DNA of 64,000 bases, taken from contig JAIPMN010000629.1 of assembly GCA_020650975.1 (NCBI GenBank), positions 1-64,000 of the forward strand, given 5' to 3'. The notes beneath the pieces were generated by a model. The model saw nothing but the letters and a program-made list of their open reading frames with translations, did no database searches and was not told where the DNA came from. Origin of the DNA: Apostichopus californicus (lineage: Eukaryota; Echinodermata; Holothuroidea; Aspidochirotida; Stichopodidae). The stretch's first letter is position 1; each line of letters begins with the position of its first letter. The translations under genes and the position numbers were made by a program. Below are positions 22,233 through 33,525 of the stretch, piece by piece.

Positions 22233-24251
22233 ATGGAGCATATGGAGTCAATACAGTTAATAAAGGAAGATGGATTTGATTATAACAGGTGAGAAAAAAA
22301 AACTTATCTATGGTTTTCTGTTTCTTTTTTAATCTCTCTCTCTCTTTCTTTTTCAATTAGATTATCTTTTCCCCTCTTCATTACCATATTTTGAGTAACA
22401 GTCTGTACATTTTTAAAACTGACAGTCAAACGTGAACATGAAATACTCATTAATAGAACTCATCGTGGTCGTAATCGTGATCGTCGTCGACGTCGTCGTC
22501 ATCATAATCATTATCATTATAGATGCAAACTAAAAAGTTTGTTTCGGTGTTTTTCTTTAAAATCTACCATTTTCTTCTTTAATTTCAACTATCACTGTCT
22601 CGAAACCCCCATTTCGGATTTTCCATGGAATTTTCACGAGAATGCTTTAATACATATTCTTCGTTTATGAGTAAAAAATAAAGTGTCATCTGGACTATCC
22701 TTTTCACCCTGCACTGTATGGAATATATATAATATATTTTAACAAAATCGATCATTATAAAACGCAATTATTTTATTGATTCTTCAAACTTATTGCAACA
22801 ACAGACCGGTTCTGCTGTTGAAATTTGTTTAATTTCTTTCTCTTTTAATGACGTAAAGCGAAGGCACAGTACCTAAATATTAATTTAAGAAGTTAGAAAT
22901 ACATGATAGCTTATCCTCATCTGGCACACAAGTATTATTTTGTAGGAGGGAGGTGGAGAGGATGGTCGGAGGAGAATAATTCTCGATTCGATATTCGGAA
23001 AAGAATTGAAAAAAAGACAATTTGCAGGCCAACATAATGCAGGCTGACTGCACTTTGCTCACTTAGTAAAGTAGCGAAAATGACAAACCAGACAAATAAA
23101 AAACAAACCATTGTTATCGGTTGATAAGAATTGTTCATCAAACGTGTTTATTAAAGCATTTGGCTTGCCATAGACGTATCCGCTTGGTAACAATAAAGGT
23201 AACTTAAACACTAGACAATAATACTCGATATTTTGTCGTTTTATTCATGAAATTAGTTTTCCTTTTCTTCAGAGACGTGAATGAAGAAAGTAACCATGGT
23301 GATGAGGACAGAGATGATTCGGTCGTTAAGAGAATTTGGAGAGCCATAATGCACACTGTATCGGCGCGCCGTGGCGTATTTTACGCGATTATGGTGGGCG
23401 TTTTGTTAGGGTGTCAACTGTCCGCTGTGAAAGCAATCACGTTATCCCCTTATCAAATCATGGTTTTACGCAGCTTTCTGTTCCTCCCATGTATCATCTT
23501 CGTCGCCTGGAACAGAAGCAATGACTATGACACCATAGATTTGATATGTTACATCTCTTATGGAGTATTCAACTCACTTGGGATATTACTTGCTTACGTT
23601 GCTCTACAATTTGCTCAAATCGGAAACGTAAGCGCTATTAGTTCAAATTTACCAATTCCATCTGCTTTGCTTGCTTTTGTTTTCTTCAAAGAACCTCTCA
23701 CCATATTTGGAGTGACCTTTCTAATCATTAATTTTATTGGCCTAATCCTCGTTTCGCAACCGCCATTTTTATTTCCTAGTGGTGGCGAAGACGTCGCTTT
23801 GCAGGCGGCCTTCGAAAACTCAAACGAATTTGTAGGTGCACTGATAGCTTTCATGAGCCTGATCGGGCTGTCTTCATCTACGATCTTCACGAGAAAACTA
23901 ACTTATCGAGGAAATGTCGACCCGGCTTTACTTTCTTTCATTCCGGGTACGACTGGAGTTGTGATATCAGGAGCGGTTCTACTTTTTAGTCAAACTTGGG
24001 ATTATTTCCAGTCAGTAGAAGAAGGTTTTATTTGTCTACTTGTTGGGGTTCTGTCTGCTGTTGGAAATTTATTGATCGTACTGGCATTAAAATATGAAGA
24101 TGTCAGTTTAGTCACGATACAGTTTACGTTGAGCGCTCCAGTAGCCTTCGTTCTAGGAATAATACTATTTCAAGAGATTCCCGACTTGATATCAGTAATT
24201 GGAGCTACTTTAATTTTAGGTTCTACTTTTGGACTTTTGTGGAGAAAGTAA
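22233..24251 (+). CDS. SLC35G1-like EamA/DMT transporter, copy 2
   Basis: Two exons, 22233-22288 (MEHMESIQLIKEDGFDYN plus two bases) and 23273-24251, join in phase to give 344 residues. Exon 1 has three more codons than in copies 1 and 3. The body is a ten-helix EamA protein very close to copy 1. It differs at FIPGTTGVVISGAV (copy 1 has FIAGTTGVLIPGSV), NLLIVLALK and LILGSTFG. The intron is only 984 bases because a block of about 370 bases present in the other three copies is missing. The substrate is unknown. Intact frame and good splice sites suggest it is functional. Confidence 0.87.
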
Positions 24252-25621
24252 ATGTGTTTCTTTTATTAATGTTTTTCACGATAATTATGTAAGGTAGAAT
24301 GCAGTCTCTTTTAAAGATGCGAGATTGGTTTCGTTAAATAGTAAAGTCGTCCACTTAATCGGACTGTACTTATACTGTATCTTTGTGTCATGCGTTAGTG
24401 TTTTCTTAAAGTATGTGAACACTCAAGAAACGGTGTGAGACGAATTTCGCAATGACTGTTGCAGTAATAATTCAATGTTGAGCTTAAATTCATGCATCTT
24501 GACGACAGATATGAAGAAATATCTAACTGCATTGGAAGGGTGTTTAAAGAAGAGTGGGTGGGTGGTTGCATGGGTTTGTGGGTGGTGAAATGTATATTTT
24601 ACCGTCCTGCTCGTATATGTATGACGTATTCGCTGGTTTAAATCACATATTTAACCAAAGTTAACAAGCAAAACAAAACACATGAGAAAGGACTTATATT
24701 TTGCGTCTTTATTGTAAACGAGTAAATGCCGAACTGATCTAAGATGATACATATTTATGTATATACAATCTGGTATAATGATATGTAGGTGATAGGTCAG
24801 CGGAAGGACCAACGGGTGGTTTCTAACAACCCTGGGAGACTATCAGAATACGAAAACTTTATCAATATACTACAATGTATATTGTGAATCTAGCTGTTGA
24901 TGATTTCGGCCATGGGAACTTTGACAAAATAATTCTAACATTTAACATTATGTAAACCCAGTGTCATTATATTGTGTGTGCCATGTGTGTTTAGGTAAAT
25001 CGGTGGAGATTACCTATAGCTATTGTCTCCACTCCCCTGTTGTCTCAACCGCCCCCACCCCACCCCCTCGTTTACTCTCTCTCTCTCTCTATCTAGTCCA
25101 ACCAGATCTCCTAGACATAATTATAACATTTTACATGAGGTAAACCCAGTCACATATATTTTTTTGGTGCCATGTACGTTTATATTTAGGGAAAGTAGTG
25201 GAGATTAACTATTAACTATTGTCCCCACTCCTCTATTGTCTCAACCGCCCTAGCCCCTTCCCCCCCCCCCCCTCTCTATCTCTCTCTGGCACACCCCTGT
25301 GACAGACAGGCTTGTAAAGGAGTAACAATACGACGGCATTATCAATATAAAATATGATGGAGAACGGAACAAGGCTCCGTCCGCTGTTTCACCCTCACGG
25401 CGCAACGAACACTCCAAAATGCCATTACACGGATAAAACAGTATATCAAACTGAATATATTACTTGCAGTATTCCAACAATAGCATGAGACAGACTCAGA
25501 CTTAATATATATATTCATAGATAACCAAAAATTGTGCACCTATCTTCAGCTTTAACGTGTGCCGTGAATGTGGGTAACAGTGGGTAACACAAATCTGTCA
25601 GTTCTGCCATTGTATCAGGCT
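24252..25621. other. Module 2 tail, truncated
   Basis: This tail matches that of module 1 up to the TATCAGGCTTCTG block (about 11226 in module 1). It then runs directly into the coding sequence of the receptor pseudogene at about 25622. The remainder of the tail, the small-gene relic and the receptor 3' flank seen between modules 1 and 2 are missing. It contains CT-rich stretches near 25076-25092 and 25258-25288. Confidence 0.6.
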
Positions 25622-27185
25622 TCTGTCTTGGGTTTCATCATGACCTCCCCTTGAGATATTATAGTTACTTGCTGAAGAGGCGCCACCTTGTACTTCTCTC
25701 GGAAGATCTCTTTCGGCAAACCTCGGCGGACCAAATTTACCTTTCCCTTCATTTGCTCTGTGTTTAGAGTCGTTCTGATACAAATTCTCGTTGTAATTTT
25801 GCTAAAGACCAGCTGGTCCAACCTTTTGACATTAACTGCACTTTCTGGTTTAGAGACTGCTCTTCCAGTCACATGTAACTTAGGTGGTGACGGTTGCCGT
25901 ATTTCGTTGTCTGAGGCTGTATCTCGGAGTTTTGGTAATCGTTAATACATGATGCAGGTTATAACCAACGCTGCAGATAGCATTATTACCAACATTGATA
26001 GAACGACATGTGCTGACAGGGGATTGCCGCCTTTTTGGCCAAACTCTTATTGTCGTGTTGGAGGAGTCGTTTGGTCGTCAACTGTCGGTGATGTGCTGGA
26101 TGGATATAGTAACACCTCTATTTCATGTTGAACACCATTTGAATTTGTACATGTATAACGACCTTCCCACTCGGCACCCATGCTTTCTATCACTAGTGGT
26201 TGATAGGTACGAACTGACAGTGAAGACTTGATCAAGTCGTTTCCTCGATAAATCATCCAATTCACGTCACCGGAGGTATTTGGACAAACGATCTCCACCC
26301 TTTCACCAACATGAGGATTAAGAACGGTAGAACAGCCGAACTCATTTTGTGACAACGACAGGAGCGGTCGACCCTTTACATGGAGAGGTACCTGACAAAG
26401 AGGTCCAACTGACTCAGGTAAGCCAAGAAGAATTCTCAGCGAGGAAATTTCAGTAGCGATAAAACTTTGAAGGCAGTCACAAGTCCACGGATTTCTTTCC
26501 AAATTTAAGCTGTAAATTATATATTGCCAATCGCGTATTTGATTTTCAGGAATTTTTGTTATTTTGTATAGGTCGACGTTGACGTTCTTTGTAATAAATG
26601 ACAAAATCTCAATGGATACAGCAGTGATGTTGTTATTGCCGAGTAGAAAAATGGCGACCCGGTTTTGACTCGCTCGGTCAACGATACGAACCTTCTTGAG
26701 GTTGTTGTGAGATGCATCAATTTCATAGTGATCAGCAAGGCTAAGATGTATAGAAACGTGGTATCGTCCAAGGATTCAATAATGTTGTTCGACATATTCA
26801 AGACAAGTTTCCCAAAACGAGTTATTCCAGAAAATGTATCCACAACTGTTATTGTAACTGATATCCAGAACCAATTCCGGTATCGATATGTTTAATTCCC
26901 TGTTCAAGGATAGAAAGTCACTTAAATTGAATGCTGTGAACGTATTATGAGAGAATGAGAGATATTGAGCCTTCCAAATGGCGTCAAATCTCCACAACTA
27001 CTATTTTCATTGATATTCTTTAAACCGAGACCGCTACAATCTAGTTTAAATGGGCATTTTCTTGTTATTTTCGTAATACACCGACAAGACTGACCATAAA
27101 CTGATTGAAAATTAGTTACAAAACTCATCGTCCAAGTTAAGACGATCATCTCATACCAGAGCCAAACAATCATTCGCGTCTTCAT
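25622..27185 (-). pseudogene. LRR-Ig receptor pseudogene, copy 3
   Basis: This receptor copy starts at an ATG at 27185 and is recognisable through signal peptide, LRR N-cap, LRRs, LRR C-cap, Ig domain, membrane helix and part of the tail. It is broken by several frameshifts (the longest clean piece covers the last LRR to the stalk, 26047-26604). There is an in-frame TAA in the stalk near 26048 and another after CIMY at the end of the membrane helix near 25945. The C-terminal part, from just after HDETQD, is deleted and fused to module tail sequence, so the YEFI...YLAL and YQPI motifs are gone. It is clearly a host-gene pseudogene. Confidence 0.93.
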
Positions 27186-30100
27186 GTTGAAGAAAAGTAT
27201 CCATATTCCTTTGCTCAAAGTAGAACCATGGAGCTATAATCTGTTTATAGCTCCATGGTAGAACTAAGTTATCGAAGGTGACTTTTACAGAAGATGTTTC
27301 CAAATTCACGAAAAGCAATAACGTCATTCGGGACGATAGACACATAGGCCAATAACAAGTAAACCAAATAGGCTACATGTATGATCACAAAGGGACATAA
27401 TAATATTTCGTTCCTCTTTTCAATGTATATGCGGGTTCTTTTGTATCCACCAATACAATACGCCTGGTTAGCTGGTATAACGCGAACACGGAACTATACT
27501 GTTGGCATGATTACTATATTTTAGTCTTTGTTTCACAGTAGGTATGATATTTTGACTATTATGTTTAGGCAAACTAGTACAACATAAGTATACACACAGT
27601 AACCGAACTCCCCAAATGTCTTGTGACTTGGCTATGTCTCTTTTTCAATGATATGGCTATAAGCCAGGCTAACCGTTTACTACGTCATATCCGTTCAACT
27701 TTAAATAATTAAAGGAAACATACCCGGAGTTAAAAAACAAAACAAAAGTTCTCGAAACCGAACTAAAAAGCGAGCCACACAACAAACTGGAATGCGTGAT
27801 TGATATACGATTTTATTTTTTGAAAAGCCATGTGAGACAAAGCGTCACATTTAGAAACATCAGTTTCACTTTAACGAACTTTACCAGTTCCTCTTGCATA
27901 GAGGAAATTATTTCCGAAGAACCATTTGTACAAAAGCAAAGTGGTTCCTAGTTTTACTTGCTGCAAAATTCCCACAGGCGAAAACGTTTACATAATACAA
28001 TTTAACAATCTAACATACATGGAAACAGGCCAAGTACGCCCATGTATTTGTTTCTTTCTACATAAGCCCTTTGCAATGTAAGCGCTCAAATAAGATATTT
28101 CGTACTTGAAGGTAAGGTGCGTGTTTTATATTAATTTATAATTATTTAAATGACGTAGTTACCAGCAAATAATCAAATGTATAGGCTTCTTCTACGAAAC
28201 ACATTAATTACTAGAGAATATACCGAATATGTAATAAACTGTATAGACATTTAGTCCATAGACGATGGGATGAATTTTAAAGCGATATATCTAAAGTTAA
28301 TTGAAGCTTAAATATAAACAATGCTGAGAGTGTTTTGCATCTCTATAAGTGAAAACCACATCTTCATATCAATGTGTTTATAGCAAATATAATCTGGTCA
28401 TATTTGTTGAATCCGTGCATCTGGCAACCACAGTGTAAATGATGTCGTCATATCAATCGATTTGTTTGAATTTTTTTACTGTTATTGTTGTTTTGTTTTT
28501 TTTTGTCTTTATAAGGTTCAAAATAATTTATCAAATGAGGATATATTATTTCGTCAAACGAGTAGCTTTTTGGAATAAAATTCTGACGACAGAGAACATG
28601 GACATCTATGCAATCATCTTTCCAAAATGCATTCGTTTTCATGGATGTATCAACAGGAGATTATGGTAGGGAGTAGGTTTCCTCCTAATGATATTAACCT
28701 ACGAAAACCTTTTAAAAATCATCTATTCTAGCATCGTAACATTAACACAAACCACCTATATTACTGTGTTTCATTTTCTGAAGTAAGGAAGAGATTTAAC
28801 CTGTCAAAATATAAGATCTTTGATAAACTTTGATCAACAATATCTCGGACAAGATAATCGTCATGGGGTTTGCAAGAATACAACTCATGTAGAATACTAT
28901 TTTCTTGTACTTTATGACAAGTATTATTACAATGTCTGCCACAGGATACCACTTTAATCATTTCCATTACTAACCTGCACATTTTATATATATTTTGTAA
29001 TTAAATACCCGAAGTCAACAAGATTGTTATATTCAATTTCATTTGAACCGGACGAAAAAAGAAGATGACAACCGCTGTACATATTTTTAATAATTACTAT
29101 AAATACTGACAGACCAGCATACATATCTGGTTTTCGAAGCTGAGATGAGACTTAACTGAGGGGTGTATAAGCATCATTTATACGATATTGTTTGATACAG
29201 GAACATAACTCGTAATTCACTTAACCTGACATCTTTTTTGAAACAAGAAGGACATTTCCATTAAGTATTTGATAATAGGAATCAGTGATTGTATACGCAT
29301 TCAGGGGAGCTTGAAGAAAAATAGGGGATCAGGTGAGTGAATAATGAATTGATTAATTTATGCATCAAATTTTCCTATAATTTGTAGATGATTGCGATGT
29401 TTCTGATCGATCTATATAAATATATTTTTAGACAATTCTGGAATAAATGGGGATCATACGGGTGCACTCCGCAACATTGTCATATTAATGTTAATATGTT
29501 ACCTGTATATTTCATAACTAAATGCAAATGACAGTCACCATGCAGGGCGCGGTATGCCTATTTTAGTTTAAATAAGGTATAATTTGCATATTTATTGTAG
29601 GCGGCTTTATTGTTATTGATCCATTTGTAATGATATCCTCATGTTTGATCGCGAAACTCTAAATAATATCTACAAAATAATACCTGGGGTTCGTAAATTT
29701 AATATTGCGATGAGTTCGTGTCCCATAAATGAAGATTATGATTTCTTTATATTTTTTCTTTTCCAAACTTTTCAACAATTAAAAGTACGGTATATAATTT
29801 TATCGTGTCAGAGGTTGCGATGTTGGTAGAGTAACTTGAAAGGATAGTCCAGAGGACAATTTGATGAAAGAGAAATAAATTCCAATCATCTTGGTAAAGC
29901 TTCAGTCCTTAAACTTCCTAACAGCCGTTTACAGTTGACACGTTTTTTAATCAAATGGGATCTTGAAACAAACATGTGCACGATGTTATAGAAGCAAACT
30001 TTTTTTCTCTTAAAATTAACATCCAGAATTTCTACTTCATAATTGGAGAAAACCTCAATAAATATGAAAACATCTCTAATCTTCTTTTTGGAAAGAAATG

Positions 30101-30278
30101 TCTAAAAGTATTACATTTCTTCACAAGTTGTATCAAGTATAGGGCTATTATAGCATATGGAAGTGATAGGTTTATGTAGTAATATTTTGTTTTCTATTTG
30201 TCTATGATTCTATAGCTTTAAACACGAAATCGTTACTATCATTTACCAGCAACAAAAATATCAGCAAATAAAAGCTGT
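27186..30278. other. Module 3 spacer
   Basis: This spacer is shorter than in other modules. Near 27980 the sequence jumps from CCCACAGGCGAAAACG to TTTACATAATACAATTTAAC, skipping about 900 bases that hold the G-runs and the dispersed repeat in other modules. A 33-bp hairpin insertion sits at its left edge (27226-27258). No coding exon was seen. Confidence 0.6.
27221..27263. repeat. Perfect hairpin insertion with 5-bp duplication
   Basis: The arms CCATGGAGCTATAA (27226-27239) and TTATAGCTCCATGG (27245-27258) are perfectly complementary around the loop TCTGT. The unit is flanked by TAGAA on both sides (27221-27225, 27259-27263). The other receptor copies have a single TAGAA at this place, so 38 bases were added here just upstream of the pseudogene start. 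Confidence 0.9.
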
Positions 30279-32619
30279 ATGAAGAATATGGAGTTAATAA
30301 TGGAACATGGATTAGATTATAACAGGTGAGAAAAAATATATTGCTGTTTCTATTTAAATCTATCTCTTTCTCCTTAATTAGATTCTTGTTTTCTCTCTTC
30401 ATTTCCATATTGTGAGTAAACGTAAACATGAAATACTCATTAATAAAACTCATCGGGGTCGTGGTCGTCAACATCGCTATCGCCATTGTCGTCGTCATCA
30501 TCACATCATCATCATTATCACCACCATCATCATCATCATCGTCGTCATCATCATCGTCATCTTCATCGTCATCATCATCATATATGTGCACACTGACAAT
30601 TTTTTTTCAGTGTGTTTTCTTTAAAATCGACAATTTTCTTCTTTAATTCCAACCATCATTGTCTCGAAACCCCCATTTCGGATGCGTAATACATGTTCTT
30701 CGTTTATTAGTAAAATTTAAAGTGTCATCTGGGCTATCCTTTTCATCCTGCTCTGAATTGAATACATATATAATATATTTTTAATAAGTCGATAATTATA
30801 AAACGCAGTTATTTTATCGGTTCTTCAAACTTAAATATATTGTAACAACAAACCGGGTGGGTCTGCAGTGGAAGTAGGTTTCTTTTCTTTCTATCTTTAA
30901 TGACGTAAAGCAAAGGCACAGTACCCAAAATATCAATTTAAGAAGTTAGAAGTACATAATAGGTTATCCTCATTTGCCACCCAAATATTATTTGGTAGGG
31001 GGGAGACTGGAGGGGGTGGGTGGAGGAGAGCAATTCTCATTTCGAAGTTCTTAAAAGAACTGAAAAAGTTCAATATTTGCTGGCCATTATAATGCAGGCT
31101 GACTGCACTTTGCTCAATTAGTAAAGTAGCGCAAATGACAAACCAGAAAAATAAGAAATCAGATGAACCATTGTTATCCGTTGATAAGAATTGTTCATCA
31201 AACGTGTTTATGTAAGCATTCGGTTGCCATAGACGTGACCTACTGGTTACTATAAAGGTAACCTACACATTAGACAATAATAAAATTCCACAAAACACAT
31301 GATAAGTTGCCTGTGTGGACGTGATACGCTACTATACAAATTGATCGTCATGATGTAAAAGTCGATGCCCAATATCAGCTATTTGGGAGAAACCAGCAAT
31401 TTTTTCTGGTACTACTTTGCATAACCAACAGAAAACGTGCTTTCCTATACTATTAGTTTTCATGGCACTTGTGACGATTTTCATGGAGCGCTAAGCGAGG
31501 CGGGTGGGGACAGGAAGGAAGGGAATATGGGAAGTTACAGATCCATTGGCAATCTGGAAAATAAGGTGTCAAAGTAAGAAGTGTGAAATAAGTCATTATT
31601 GTATCATTTTATACATGAAATTAGTTTTCTTTTTCTTCAGAGCCGTGAATGAAGAAAGTAACCATGGTGATGAGGAGAGAGATGATTCGGTCGTTAAGAG
31701 AATTTGGAGAGCCACATTGCACACTGTATCGGCGCGCCGTGGCGTATTTTACGCGATTATGGCGGGCGTTATGTTAGGGTGTCAACTATCCACTGTGAAA
31801 GCAATCACGTTATCCCCTTATCAAATCATGGCTTTACGCAGCTTTCTGTTTCTCACATGTATCATCTTCGTCGCCTGGAACAAAAGCAAGGATTATGACG
31901 TGATAGATTTGTTATGTTACATCTCTTATGGATTATGCAACACACTTGGGATTTTACTTGCCTACGTTGCTCTACAATTTGCTCATGTCGGAAACGTCAG
32001 CGCTATAAGTTCAAATTTACCAATCCCATCTGCTTTGCTTGCTTTAGTATTTTTCAAAGAACCTCTCACCATATTTGGAGTGATCTTTCTAATCATTAAT
32101 TTTATTGGCCTAATCCTCGTTTCGCAACCGCCATTTTTATTTCCTAGTGGTGGTGAAGACGTCGCTTTGCAGGCGACCTTCGAAAACTCAAACGAATTCG
32201 TAGGTGCACTGATAGCTTTTATGAGCCTGATCGGGCTGTCTTCATCTACGATCTTCACGAGAAAACTAACTTATCGAGGAAATGTCGACCCGGCTTTACT
32301 TTCTTTCATTCCGGGTACGACTGGAGTTGTGATATCAGGAGCGGTTTTACTTTTTAGTCAAACTTGGGATTATTTCCAGTCAGTAGAAGAAGGTTTTATT
32401 TGTCTACTTGTCGGGATTCTGTCTGCTGCTGGAAATTTATTCCTCGTACTAGCATTAAAATATGAAGATGTCAGTTTAGTTACGATACACAGTACTTTAA
32501 GCGCTCCAGTAGCCTTCGTTCTAGGAGTGATACTATTTCAAGAGATTCCCGACTTATTATCAGTAATTGGAGCTACTTTGATGTTAGGTTCTACTTTTGG
32601 ACTTTTGTGGAGAAAGTAA
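30279..32619 (+). CDS. SLC35G1-like EamA/DMT transporter, copy 3
   Basis: Two exons, 30279-30325 (MKNMELIMEHGLDYN plus two bases) and 31641-32619, join in phase to give 341 residues. The ten-helix EamA architecture is conserved. Distinctive residues include MAGVMLGCQLSTVKAI, HVGNVSAIS and VTIHSTLSAP in place of VTIQFTLSAP. The middle of the protein has the FIPGTTGVVISGAV block of copies 2 and 4, while NLFLV and LMLGSTFG match copy 1, so it looks like a mosaic. Its neighbouring receptor is the broken copy 3, yet the transporter itself is intact. The substrate is unknown. Confidence 0.87.
30465..30582. repeat. CAT/CGT microsatellite in transporter copy 3 intron
   Basis: This trinucleotide tract is equivalent to the one at 7430-7558, with a different length and interruption pattern. 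The minus-strand poly-Asp frame across it is an artefact. Confidence 0.85.
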
Positions 32620-33525
32620 TTTTTTAAATTTCTATTAATGTTTCTCACAATAATTATGCAAGATAGAATGCAGTCTCTTTTAGGGATTCGAGTTTGGTTA
32701 CGTTAAAATAGTAAAGTCGTCCATTTAATCGGACTCTATTTATACTGTATCTTTGCGTTAGTGTAATGTTTTTCTTTTAAGAACGTGAATCCTCAAGAGA
32801 CACAGTGTGTGACGAATTTCGCAATGAATGTTGCAGTAATAAATGAATGTTTGTAGTGTCGTAATAAATGTATTATACACTTGGCGTTCCATAGTCCTAA
32901 ACATATATTACACACTTGGCGTTCCACAGATAGTAAGTCAGTAAAGATGGCGTCGAAGTTATAAATAAAACGAGTACACCGTACTGTATTCAACTGTAAA
33001 CCAATGCCTTGAACTGTGTCCTTTATTTAACAACTAGTACTCTACAATGTTGAGCTTAAATTCATGCATCTTGACGACAGATATCAGGAAATATCTAACT
33101 GCATTGGAAGGGTGTTTAAAGAAGAGTGGGCTGGTGGTTGTACGTGTGGGCTGGTGGTTGTGTGGTAGAGGTGTATTTTACCGTCTTACTAGTAGATGTA
33201 TGACGTATTCGCTGGTTTAAATCACATATTTATCCAAACTTAACAAGCAAAACAAAACACATGAGAAAGGACTTATATTTTGCGTCTTTATTGTAAACGA
33301 GTAAATGCCGAACTGATCTAAGATGATACATATTTATATAAATACAATCTGGTATAATGATATGTGGGTATAATAGGTCAGCGGACGGACCAACGGGTGG
33401 CCGGGTTTCTAACAACCCTGGGGAGACTGTATCAGAATACAAAAACTTTATCAATATACTACAATGTATATTGTGAATCTGGCTGTTGATGATTCCGGCC
33501 ATGGGAACTTTGACAGAATAATTCT
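32620..33525. other. Module 3 tail, cut short
   Basis: This tail matches module 1 up to GACAGAATAATTCTA, then switches at about 33525 to sequence that normally lies upstream of a receptor gene. It carries the solo LTR at 32852-33046. No coding exon was seen. Confidence 0.65.
32852..33046 (+). mobile_element. Solo LTR (LTR retrotransposon relic)
   Basis: This 195-base unit begins TGTAG and ends CTACA and is flanked by a 5-base direct repeat ATGTT (32847-32851 and 33047-33051). The corresponding place in the other modules has one ATGTT (AATCAATGTTGAGC in module 1). A TATAAATAAA box lies inside at about 32961. Size, TG...CA ends and 5-bp duplication fit a solo LTR of a Ty3- or Ty1-type element. 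The family is not identified and no internal region is present. It inserted after the modules duplicated, so it is relatively young. The direction is a guess from the TATA box. Confidence 0.72.
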
